A program made the translations under genes and the position numbers. 64,000 bases of DNA from Costus lasius (lineage: Eukaryota > Streptophyta > Magnoliopsida > Zingiberales > Costaceae). Shown here one piece after another: positions 45,729 through 56,204 of this stretch (within the stretch, counting starts at the first letter, position 1; each line of letters opens with the position of its first letter). The DNA lies in the NCBI GenBank assembly GCA_027563935.2, contig CM050453.2, positions 63,162,018 through 63,226,017 on the forward strand, read 5' to 3'. Below the pieces are notes generated by a model. That model was not told the origin of the DNA and searched no databases. It saw nothing but the letters and a program-made list of their open reading frames with translations.

Positions 45729-47529
45729 TGTTGGGAATCCTTGGGCTAAATAGAAATGAAAATAGCAGAAGCGAGCCCGAAATGAGATTCCTAATTCAAC
45801 AAGGACCGACTTACGAAGAATACAAGGGATGTAATAGGGGCGGTACCTTATCAAGCAACTTTTAGAAGCGGCCGATGATGAAGACGCGCAAGGGCCCATC
45901 CTCTGCAATCGCGCACACACGGACTCCTCGAATCCTTTCCAATCTCCGCGCTGGGTGCTAGCCCCGGAAGATGAGATCCACGCCTCTAGCCTTCTCAACT
46001 TGCGCCACTACCAAGGAGAAGAAGGGATGTTGGCGACAAGGAGTGGGTAGCACTGCCACTAGTCCCAACCTTTGATGCCGAAAAACTTTTATTATCGTCA
46101 CCTCCTAGACCCTCACGCCAAGGAGCAGAGGGGAGGCGACAACTAGAACAAGAGAAGAGTCTGGTATAAAAGAATCTCCCAGGTGGGCCTCTCTATTTAT
46201 AATAGCAGAGCCAGACGCACACTAGAGATACTTCCCATGTGGGATAATGAGCATAGGCGCCTACTCACAATTACGCGTCATGGGTTCGAATCCCCGCATA
46301 CGCAATTAATTGTAAATGCGCCCAAGCATAGGCGCCTACTCACAATTAAGTATCATGGGATCGAATCCCCACAGATGCAATTAATTGTAAATTGCGCCCA
46401 GGCTTATTAATTAGCCAAGAGAAAAATTCTCTTGCCAATTAATAATTTTATTTTATTCATGTGACTAAAGTGCCAAGCCCAAACTTGCACCCAGACCCTT
46501 GTTTGACTCATTTTGACAACATAGGTCAACAGAGGTCAAACGTGGTCCACTAGAGTCAACTAGTGGTCAAACATGAACTAAAATAAAATATCATCCTCTC
46601 TATAAAAGTCTCAATGCATCAGTTCCCCAAAAGATCCGAATCACACAATGATTCGATTAGAGGCTAAACGATCAGTATGAGAACTCGAGTGTCAAGGTGT
46701 GCGACCCTGTAGGTTCTTCAGACATTGGCAGTGATGACTAAATCATCACAAGCAATGAGTGGCACCTAGCAATACATCATTGCTACCCAAGTCATCAGAA
46801 TGGTGTCATCATCGACATCCCCTAAAACTGCGACAAAGTACAAGTGCAGCCTTGTCCTTTTGCCAACTGATGTCCAGATTGGGCAAGTGTGTCACACTTG
46901 TTAATCCCAATAATATGGCACGACTAAATCAGGTTCTCACCTGGGTATGGCCATACACTTTCAGTCATCCATATAGGGCGCCATGGACAATCAAGCTTCC
47001 CCGTAAGGAAGGGACAAATCCTCTATTGGCACATTGAATCCCTCATGTAGGTTATGACATACCCAATGACAACCATTATTACTTCCCTTTTACGACGAAG
47101 CGTTAGGTTGCATCAAAGTACATCAATCACTATATAGAGATATCAATGCCCTCAAGTCTAGGACAAGCGCAACTCTGTCACTGTGATATTCATCTCGTGA
47201 CACTGGGATGAATCCTCACGGCGGGTCGATCTAGTATATCTCCCTTGATATACCCATATGCCTGCGTTAGCAACCCGTGCTCAACCAGCGCATATACTAG
47301 TCTCAAGCAAATCATAGCTATCCCATATCCACCATGATTCTCGACAAGGGATAAACACAGAGACTAGATAAAATCTATCTCTTAGGGATATTGTATATGC
47401 AAATGTACATATGCGCAGATGTACAAACTTGCATGACAACGACAATTCCAAGATAACTCATCTATCAACTAGATGTGATACACATATCCCAATGGACCAT
47501 CCTGAGGTCCTAGGGCATAAACACTAACA
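45729..47529 (-). repeat. Solo LTR N (1801 bp, copia family 2)
   Basis: The ends read TGTTGGGAATCC at 45729 and CACTAACA at 47529 on the plus strand, with perfect target duplications AGAAG (45724-45728 and 47530-47534). There is no internal domain beside it. It is inserted in H and is the best full-length reference for the family-2 LTR in the window. At 46235-46395 a short repeat containing CATAGGCGCCTACTCACAAT occurs twice. Confidence 0.92.
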
Positions 47530-47534
47530 AGAAG

Positions 47535-47816
47535 GAGCACTAAGGCTTAGATCTTCTTCCCGAGGGTAGCACTAGGCGTGGAAGAAGAGAGCTTAAGGCA
47601 TCCGTGTGTGTGAGACTACAGAGGGCGCACGATTGGGCACCTACCTCAACATCGGCCTCTTCTTGCTCTAGGTACTTTCTATCTCATTGTGTCGACCCCC
47701 TCGTAAGACGATCTTCACTGGGTTTTTGGGACTGGTCTATTTCGGGGATATTCTTCCGCTATGCAATTGTATTATTAGATGAAAAATTTGTAAAATATCC
47801 CTGGGGTTTCCTAACA
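47535..47816 (+). repeat. LTR fragment H, right piece
   Basis: It continues H after N and ends GGGGTTTCCTAACA, the U5 terminus of family 2 (compare 11243 in the opposite strand). No primer site follows, so H is a solo or 3' LTR inserted in I. Confidence 0.78.
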
Positions 47817-47968
47817 ATACTTGTCCAATCAAGATATCAGTTTAGCAAAAGGACTATAATGCATAGGTACTTTGTTGAGGTTTAAGGGATATCGATAATG
47901 ACTTCCATTCTGATGACTTAGGTTGCAGTGATATGTTGCTAGGTACCTCTCACTACTTCTGAGGATAT
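47817..47968 (+). repeat. LTR fragment I (copia family 2), left piece
   Basis: It repeats the family-2 words CCATTCTGATGACTTAGGT and GTTGCTAGGTACCTCTCAC in plus orientation. It is cut by element J at GATAT (47964-47968). Confidence 0.75.
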
Positions 47969-49970
47969 TGTTGTATCCCAACAAGTAGGTAAACAAAACT
48001 TATTTCTGAAGTCGCAGCCAAAACCTAAGTGTTGGCGCACAGGGACTTGTCACCCCTGATATTGCTCCAAAAACTTGTTGAGTCACCACATTTGTTGTTA
48101 TCTCTGCAAGTGCACAGACACTCGAAGTAATAAAGAAGATATCAATCCCACAAAGACCTATGTTGTCAAGTACCAAATAATTGATTTCTTCCTATCTAGG
48201 CAATCGAATAGAAGTTAAGCAAAGATTGAAAACACATGGAAAAATACTATCAGAGATAAACTGGGACTAGGGTTTCATTCACTTTAATTTTCATGACTAG
48301 ATATATAAAGGTATTATTCATCAATCAAATTCTATTTTGATAAAGGCTTAATTTACTTGGCAGAGAGATTAATGCACTTTCATGCAAATAACCATGCAGA
48401 GACCAATCCTCGCTTTCGCGCAAGATTTATCCCAAGCTACTGATAATAAATCATCGAACAAAGAACTCGAGGATCACTTTCGTGCATCTGAGTTCTCAGT
48501 CGATCGCCTCTAGTGGAAACTCAAGGATCACTTTCGTGCATCCGAGTCTCAACACTAGTTCTACCTATGGTTCTCTAACGTTCCGATCCTCACTTTCGTG
48601 CAAGGTCTCCGCGTTTGACACAATAACTCGATCCTAAGTTCATAATTATCATCATGGTAGTTCTACTTACTAAAATAAAGAAATAAGAATTTAACCTAAT
48701 TTCTTACGGTGAGTTCCTATTAATCAATTTTAGGGTTCCAAATTCTCAAGCAAGTCACCTTTCGGTCCTTATTGCGAAAATTATAATTCATGATGACAAA
48801 GAGTAAACTAAGGAAGAATCTTAGAGCAATAATCTCATAGGTAAAATTATCTAGGTAGAATAATCAAGATGAAAGTATAAAGTATCCAGTCATTAAGAAA
48901 ATTAAATGGAATTACTCCCCCATGTCCCAAAGATGTTTAAGCTAGCATGGTGAAGAAAATACAATATTCCATAATTTTAGAAGATCGAAAATCAAAGGAA
49001 AAGAGTGTTTAGGAAAATACACCACGGCTGTGAAAATAAACACAGCCGTAATTTGTAGAAGAGGCATCGATGAACAGTGGCGGCGTCTCCTTTTTCCTTG
49101 ATTTCTTCTCCAATTGATCTTCTTTCATTCTGAAACCTCTAGGATGTTGTCTCCTCCTCCAGGCGAAGCTTCAGTGTGAATTTCACGGCCGGAGATGCTC
49201 TGGATTTGTCGCGGCGGTGGAACCCTAGGAGACAGCGTGAATCGCGATTTCTATCTGTAGAGTTGATGAAAATTGGGGCTTTTGGTGTCTTCCTGTTCCT
49301 CTCGTCGAAGGTTCTCTTTCTTCTTCTTACGGCTTCGTCTTTAAAGCCCTGGATCATTCGCCATCCTCTCCGCAATAATTGGGCTTCGAAATTGACCTGG
49401 GAGTCGCATTTAAAAACTAAAATACGGCAGTGTAATATTTTACGGCAGTACCGTAAAATCGGTCGCGTTCTCTGATTTGATATTGTCTGTACAATACGGC
49501 ACCGTAAAATGGTTCATGGTACCGCCGTAAAATCGGCTAAACTTTCTGGTCGAATTCGTTTGGAAAATACGGCCAGTGTAATGTCTTACGGCAATGCCGT
49601 ATTTTACTCAGAATCTTCTGTTCAGAAAATTCACCAAATTATGGCAGTGCTCTGATATTACGGTAGCGTACGGAAATACAGTACCGTAATATAAAATACG
49701 GCACTACCGTATTTTGGTGTGTTGTTCTGATTTGCGTGAAATTTGTCGGGTGATCTCCTCTTGATGATGGTAACTCTTCCATGTATTTGATTTTGCTCGA
49801 AAATGCCTCAAAATAGTGCTTTTTTACCTGAAAATCATGAAAAACCAATATAGAAGTAGACTTTACAATATTTGATAAATTTAGCATAAAAATAAGCAAA
49901 AGATCTTCGATTTAGCATGAAAAGATATATAAAATGATACAAAATATACTATATATTTTGGTGTCATCAA
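47969..49970 (-). repeat. 3' LTR of element J (2002 bp)
   Basis: On the minus strand it starts TGATGACACC and ends GGATACAACA. It contains four related GATCNCTTTCGTGCA-like words (48400-48605) and an array of ACGGC/GCCGT palindromes (49425-49715). The pair CACGGCTGTG and CACAGCCGTAA near 49022-49050 forms another inverted repeat. Frames at 49139-49475 are not recognisable genes. Confidence 0.92.
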
Positions 49971-51142
49971 AATACATAAGGCTCAAACTTTGCTTGTCCT
50001 CAAGCAAAAAATCAAAATTTGATTAAAAGAATAACCTTAGCTGAATAAATTTCTAAAATACAATCATCAATGAAAAGAATTCATCAATTGTTTCATAAAA
50101 CTTCAAATAAATATATCATCCTTAGAACTCAACCCTCTAGATCCACAATTCAATTAAATAAAGTTTTGCAACTTGTATAATAATTAGAATTTTCAATCTC
50201 AAGATTTCACCCAATTTCAGTTCAAATCTATCATGCTTTTGTTTACAGGAATTAGGTTTCCAAGATCTTTTTCAACACAAAAATTTTCATGTATTTTATT
50301 ATTTTCGCATAGATGGCATGTACATACACACTTTTTATTTTGACTTCAACTCTTTTCTTCGGTACCACTATCAATTTTGCATAGTGCCAAGTAGAGGAGT
50401 CTTATTCTTTTTATCTCTCATTATTTTTCATGCATAGACTTCAACCCATGTCTTAGGTACCACTATCAATTTTACATAGTGCCAAGTAGGGGAGTCTCTC
50501 ACTATTTTTATGGATCTTGGATTCTTATTTCCCAACAAATAGCAAAAATAGACTAAACATCTACTAGGTTGATAAATTGATCTCAATTCTCAAATCATAC
50601 TCATATACTCATTTTATTCAAAAGAATAGTTTCACTTTTAGATTTTATCCCTCAAATAATATATCTACCTAAAATTTCATGCATCAACCAATGTCAAATT
50701 TTCAAAATTAGACATATATTGAAGAAATAAATCTAACAAGATAAGGTTTGTCTCTAATCATGAATTTGAATTTATTCATCATCAATCAATTCATCAACAA
50801 TATAAATCAAGAGTGTACTCATCATCATCATCATCAAATATCACAATATCATCAAAAATATATAAAAACATGTCATCATGTATACTACAACCATATCGAA
50901 GATAAATCATCAGATTATCAAAATATCATAATACAACCCCATCGAAATAGTAAAAATCAGTATCATCACAATCATCATACAACCACATCGAAAAGAAATA
51001 TAAGCATGTGAAATAGAGTAGTAGTGGCGGCAGGCATATAGGTGTAGAAGCATCATCCTTCCCTTCATCACATGAAACATCAATAAGATATAGAAAATAA
51101 AGTATAGCAAAGAAGTAAGGGAAGATAATACTCACAAAACTT
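49971..51142 (-). other. 3' untranslated region of element J
   Basis: Strongly AT-rich. Next to the LTR lies the inverted repeat TTGCTTGTCCTCAAGCAA (49990-50007), which on the minus strand is the GCTTGAGGACAAGC motif common upstream of the 3' LTR in Athila/Tat-type elements. It also holds a direct repeat at 50340-50500 and an ATC microsatellite at 50818-50836. No gene seen. Confidence 0.7.
50340..50500 (-). repeat. Direct repeat with GGTACCACTATCAATTTT motif
   Basis: Two copies, about 105 bp apart (near 50361 and 50456), of GACTTCAAC...GGTACCACTATCAATTTT followed by CATAGTGCCAAGTAG and GGAGTC. CACTAT and ATAGTG within each copy are complementary, so each could form a small hairpin. Confidence 0.75.
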
Positions 51143-52515
51143 CTACTCTTCATCATCAGGTTGTCTCACCTCGGTGTCCCTTGCAGCTTGATCACCGTAG
51201 CAATCATAATACCTCTGGTCTTCATATCTGAATCGATCATAGTGGAAGTTCCCCATATCCTCCATGTGGTTGTTCAATCTCTCTACATCTTGATGGAGGT
51301 GCCCAATAGATTCAGTCACCTTCCCCAAGGAGTCAATCACCCTCTCCATGTGGCGTTCCAGATTATACATCTACGTATGTAGAGCCTAGAATCCTGGATC
51401 ATGAGCATTAGCAAATCCTCCTCTAGGTGTGTGCGAAGAATCACCAGCAGGGTGCGAAGAATCACGAGGGGGGACTCCATGCCAAAGGGGTCACCTCTCC
51501 TACCCCATGTGGGTGGTGTTGGAACGGTGTCAAGTGGCGGTGTGAAAGCTGCTTCAGCGGCACTCGGAGATAACATCCAATTCACTCTGTCACTGACTGT
51601 GGTCTTTTCAATGTGGGGTAAAGGTAGAGTAGAGGTATTCGGTCCAAGGACCAAACAAAAGGTATCCCCCTCTCTTACAATCATCTTCATTGCTATGCAA
51701 GACTCAAGGTCAAGCCTTGCATTTCCCCTTGTGAGTTCCAATCCATAGGGCTCTATTCCAAAATATTGGGCTATAGGAGTGATCAATCCTCCTGTTACTA
51801 TAGCTCCCCTTTTTGCCCTAGCCACCTTGTCCATATGTTTCACCATAAAGAAAGCCACATCCACAGCAAATCCATTTAGCATTCCCCACAGAAAATACAA
51901 CTCATGTTGACGGACCATACCGTCACTGTCTCCTCTACCAAACACAGTGTGTGCTAGCACTCGATGTGCATACTTGATACATGGGTTCATGATTTTTGAG
52001 GCTCTAGCAGAAACAGCATAGTAATGACCTTCATTAGTAATTTGATTCCAATGCTCTCCATGAATCCAAGGGGTATCTCAATGTAGCCGCCTGTACTAAA
52101 ACCAAAGATATCTCTGACCTCCTGCAGTGTGAGTTTCCTTTCTTCATTGGCTAGTCTAAAAGTGATCTCCCCTTCAGTAGGTCCATTTGAGAACTCTCTC
52201 AAATCAATAATGAAACTACTCATAAACTCCAAACCAGTGGTAAATAAGTGTGTGGAGCATCTGGAAAAATTTCTTGCCTTCTATCCTATCAAACATCCAC
52301 AACACATCCTCATACAGTCCTAAGGATTCCAAAGTCCTTCGGTCAACATATTTTGTGTTGATCACCTTCCTTTCCAAAATCTGTTTGTATCTAGTCTCCT
52401 GCATCTCATTTCTAAAAATTATCTCATGTGGATTCTCATGTTGAGAAGGTTCAGCTGGGGCCTTTCCCTTTCTTCTTGAATAGATGGACTTTGTTCTTGG
52501 TGCCATTTCAAACAA
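51143..52515 (-). pseudogene. Athila-type env-like/ORF1-family protein (frameshifted)
   Basis: The minus-strand ATG at 52513-52515 (MAPRTKSIYSRRKGKAP) opens 99 codons. The homologous frame then jumps to 52232-51987 (MSSFIIDLREFSNGPTEGE), returns at 51990-51337 (MNPCIKYAHRVLAHTVFGRG) and ends in 51370-51143, a coiled-coil-like Leu/Asp/Arg-rich tail (LGKVTESIGHLHQDVERLNN). This looks like the plant Athila ORF-1 family protein (recall of family features, not a search). Its place between pol and the 3' LTR is where Athila elements carry their env-like gene. The role is unknown; no signal peptide or membrane helix stands out. At least three frame breaks make it nonfunctional. Confidence 0.75.
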
Positions 52516-53496
52516 TCAAGCTGCAAACTACATATTCAATGCACCATATAGCAATACAATAATTCAATCTAAGCAATGTCAGCATGAATATCAGTTAAAT
52601 CATAGCTAATGTCTTTGAAAAACTCGTATAGAATAAGAACAGAGGAATACAGGGCGGAAAACAGGGTAGAAAATATGCATGTGGGTTCAATGTAGCTCGA
52701 TACACTTCACAAATCAGTCCAAGAACTCTAGAATCAAACTAGGAATCATCGCCTATCCTCTAAGAAGGTCGAAGACACAAGAACGGCGTGAAAATGAGAG
52801 AGAACAAGTGGAAAAAACCTAAAAACAGCCTACGAAACCCTAAAAATGGCATAGGACTCTCGTGCCAGAATTCAAAATACGGCACTGTAATGTTTTACGG
52901 CCGTGCCGTAAAATCACGACTGCTCTCGGGTCGAAATAGGTTCAAGAATACGGTACCGTGAAATAGTTTACGGTACCGCAGTAAAATCTCGGCAATCTTC
53001 TGTTCAAAAAATGACTCAGAAATACGGTACCGTCGTAAAAATCAGCGAAATTTTTTTTTTTTACGAAAGCAAAATACGGCCTGTAAAACAATTTACTGCG
53101 GTGCCGTAAAAATGAGGAAACTCTCTGGTTGATATCGGCCACAAATTACGGTACCGTGTAAAAGTTTACTGCAGTGCCGTAATTTCGTCACAACTTTCTA
53201 GTCGAAAGTGGACAGGAAATATGGTACTGTAATATACTTTACGGCAGTGCTGTATTTTGCACCAAATTTCATTTTTTTCCTACAAAAATAAAAGAAAAAT
53301 TAGTTCTAAAAGAAAACTAAGATAAAAGTAAATATAAGAAAGCAAAACTAAGGTTAGAAAGCTTGGTTTGCCTCCCAAGAAGCACTAATTTAAAGGTCAT
53401 TAGCTTGACCCTCTTGCACTCGGATTCGATCATGAGTTCCCCAATTGCCCTTCTGATTTTCCCTTAAGTTGGCCATTACTTTGAACCACATAAGGC
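52516..53496 (-). other. Spacer between protease linker and env-like ORF of J, with palindrome array
   Basis: No pol domain is found here. The part at 52870-53265 carries about five units with ACGGTACCGT or ACGGCAGTGCCGT cores, like those in the LTR. The part at 53355-53420 has GGGAGGCAAACC on the minus strand, the post-pol motif of the lineage (compare 10213 in F), which marks where pol should have ended. The RT-RNase H-integrase block has therefore been deleted upstream of this point. Confidence 0.75.
52870..53265 (-). repeat. Degenerate ACGG...CCGT palindrome array, internal copy in J
   Basis: Cores such as TACGGTACCGTGAAA, TTTACGGCCGTGCCGTAAAA and TTTACTGCAGTGCCGTAA alternate with spacers like CTCTCTGGTTGATATCGG and CTTTCTAGTCGAAAGTGG, at about 70-90 bp spacing. 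The same spacers occur in the LTR array (TTTCTGGTCGAATT near 49542). Confidence 0.8.
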
Positions 53497-55906
53497 TCAG
53501 CCTTGAAACAATTTCCAATTTTGCTCCAAATCATCTTCCCTTTTGTCAAATAATCTAGATCTTCTTCTTCTTTTCCTCCTTCTTCCAGAAATTTTGTTTT
53601 TCTTTTCCTGCAATACTTTAACAACATCCTCAGAAGAATTGTTAGTTTCAATGTTTGAGGATTCATCAAATAAATTGCAAACATCATAAACAACATCATC
53701 AATTACTTCAACACTACAACATGATCCTGAGTATGAAATTTTGTTCAAAGAATCATTAAGATCAAACTCAACAGTGTTTTCACAAATTTTAAAAGTGATT
53801 TTTCCTTCTTGAACATCAATATGTGCTCCTACAGTGGCTAAGAGTGGTCTACCAAGAATTATAGGATTTTTGCAGTTTTATTCCATGTCTAAAATTACAA
53901 AATCTGCGGGTAAAAAAAATTCACCTATTTTTATTGGAACATTCTCTAATATACCTACAGGATACTTTACCGATGAATCCGCGAGCTATAAAGATATGGA
54001 CGTAGGCTTAAGCTCTCCAATGTTTAGTTTCCTGTAAATAGATAGAGGCATTAGACTTACACTTGCACCCAAATCACATAAGGCTCGGTCAAAAGTCATA
54101 GTGCCAATTGAACAAGGTATAGAAAAACTACCTGGATCCTTCAGTTTTGGTGGTAATTTTTTTTGTATGATGGCACTACAATCTTCAGTCAAAGTTACAG
54201 TGAAAGTACCATAATCATCCAACTTTCTCTTACTAGACAATATCTCTTTCAAAAATTTTGCATAAGATGGCATTTGAGAAATAGCTTCAGTAAATGGAAT
54301 ATTAATATAAAGCTTCTTCAAAACTTCAAGAAATTTGTCAACTTGCTTATCTAGTTTGTTTTGAACTAACCTTTGTGGAAAAGGTATTGGTGGTCTATAG
54401 GGTGGAGGTAAATTAGACTTAGAATCATTTTCTTTACATGGAACATCCCCTTTTGGTTCATCACCCTTTTGAGGTGTTAAACTGGGTAGGGTTTGTTCAT
54501 GTTCAGAAGACTCCTCTAATTCTAACTTATCATCATGATCATCATAAGACTCTTTCTCATTAAGTTCAGCTTTCCCTTTAGGTTCTTCTAGTTGTTTCCC
54601 ACTTCTAGTTATAATAGCATTATAGTGCTCCCTAGGGTTTAGTTCAGGTTTAGCAGGCAATTTCCGAGGGGGTCTGTAAGAACTACTAGCTTGTTGTGCA
54701 ATTTGATTTTCAAGAATTTTGTTGTGGGCAGTTAGGGATCCTACTTGTGAAGCTAATTGACTAACCATTTCCTTAAGATCTTCAATTTCTTTACTTTTAT
54801 TTTGCATGAATTGATTTTGATTAGCCATCATCTTCTCAAGCATGGATTCCATGTTTGAATTCGGATTTTGGTTCAAATTTTGGTTTTGATTTTGCCTTTG
54901 GTATCCTTTGTTCTCATTTTGTCCCCCTACATTGTTGTTGTTTTTCCATGAAAGATTGGGGTAATTCCTCCATCCAGGGTTATAGGTATTAGAATAGGGA
55001 TCATTAGTTTTACTTTGATTATAGTTCCCTATGGCATTAGCATGTTCAGTACCCTGATCAACAATTACTCTACAATTTTCAGCATCATGACCGTTGTTAC
55101 CACATACATCACAAGTGATAGAAGAAGTAGAAGCAATAGAAGCAGTCTGCATTTTAAAAGAATCAAACCTACTGCATAAAGAATCTACCTTCTCTGCCAA
55201 GGTTCTCCATCCATCATTTTCATTTTTACCTTGAGAAGGTCTGTAGAGTACTCCTCTCTCAGAAGTCCATTGATTGTGATTCAAGGCCATCTCCTCCAGC
55301 AGTTTGAAAGCAGCATCGATTGTTTTGCTCATAAGAGCTCCACCTGCAGCAACATCAATATTTAGTTTGGTGTTATATAGCAATCTATTATAAAAAGTAT
55401 GCAATAAAACTCAATCTTCAAGGCCATGGTGAGGACACTTCCGTTGTAAGTCATTGAATCTCTCCCATGCCTCGCTGAATGATTCTCGATCCTTTGGTTG
55501 AAAGCTTGTAATTTGATTCCTCAATTGAATCGTCTTGCTTGGTGGGAAGTATTTCATCAGAAAAGAATCTGATAGTTGATCCCAAGTTGTAAAGGTCCCG
55601 GTTGGTTGTGCTTGTAGCCATGTTCTTGCTCGGTCCCTAAGAGAAAAAGGAAACAATCTTAATTTAAGTGCATCATTAGAAACTTCATTAATTTTTATAG
55701 TATCACATAAGTTCTAAAAATGATGCAAGATGTAGGTTTGGATCTTCCAGAGGAGATCCTCCAAACTGATTTTGTTGTATCATCGAGAGAAAAGCAGGCT
55801 TGATTTCAAAGTTGTTAGCTTCAATGACGGGTCTAGCAATGCTTGAGTGAATTTCTTGTGGGTTAGGGACTGCATAGTCCCTCAATGTTCTCTGATTATT
55901 TGCCAT
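53497..55906 (-). pseudogene. Athila-like gag-protease of element J (several stops)
   Basis: It begins MANNQRTLRDYAVPNP at 55906; an upstream in-frame-like stretch (RSLRSGPLVPLD, near 56030) may belong to it but has a stop. Frame change near 55700 (FLEL); then the retrotransposon gag domain ([37 protein letters not shown]); a TGA at 55408-55410 where K has Trp; then NHNQWTSERGVLYRP, a CCHC knuckle CDVCGNNGHDAENC, an Asn/Gln-rich stretch, and the protease at FDRALCDLGASVSLMPLSIY. A TAG follows at 53983-53985, another stop near 53881, and the post-protease linker (SGSCCSVEVIDDVV) ends near 53497. Matching linker text occurs in F at about 7040-7080. Confidence 0.92.
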
Positions 55907-56181
55907 GACTATAACTTCCTCTTGTTGTGTCTCTTATAACTCCTCTTCTAGTCTCAACTTCCTGCGCACTCTAAGGGTTTTGTGAATTTCAAGATCCAAT
56001 GGAACAAGGGGTCCCGACCTAAGACTCCTGCACATGCAAAGTAAATAGACAAGTGATTTCAAGAAAAGCAGAAAATAAACAGAAAATAAAACCTAATAAA
56101 AACAGTAAATAGAAATAAAACAGTAAATAAAACCTAATCTAGCAATACACTCGATATCTTCAATATTGACAAAACTAATGC

Positions 56182-56198
56182 CCCCGGCAACGGCGCCA
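56182..56198 (-). other. Primer-binding site of element J, probable Asp tRNA type
   Basis: The minus strand reads TGGCGCCGTTGCCGGGG seven bases after the LTR end, the typical primer site of Athila elements. Assignment to tRNA-Asp is from general knowledge of the lineage. Confidence 0.88.
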
Positions 56199-56204
56199 AA
56201 AACT

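Noticed and set aside
45488..45865. 125-codon ORF as a gene
   Set aside because: It crosses the boundary between LTR H and solo LTR N (45729), so it is a chance frame.
49425..49715. ACGGC/GCCGT array as a row of transcription terminators or a centromere satellite
   Set aside because: No following U-runs, eukaryotic context, and the array is bounded by LTR sequence rather than extending as a satellite.
50748..51011. 87-codon His/Asn-rich ORF
   Set aside because: Translation of ATC-rich low-complexity DNA in the J 3' region.
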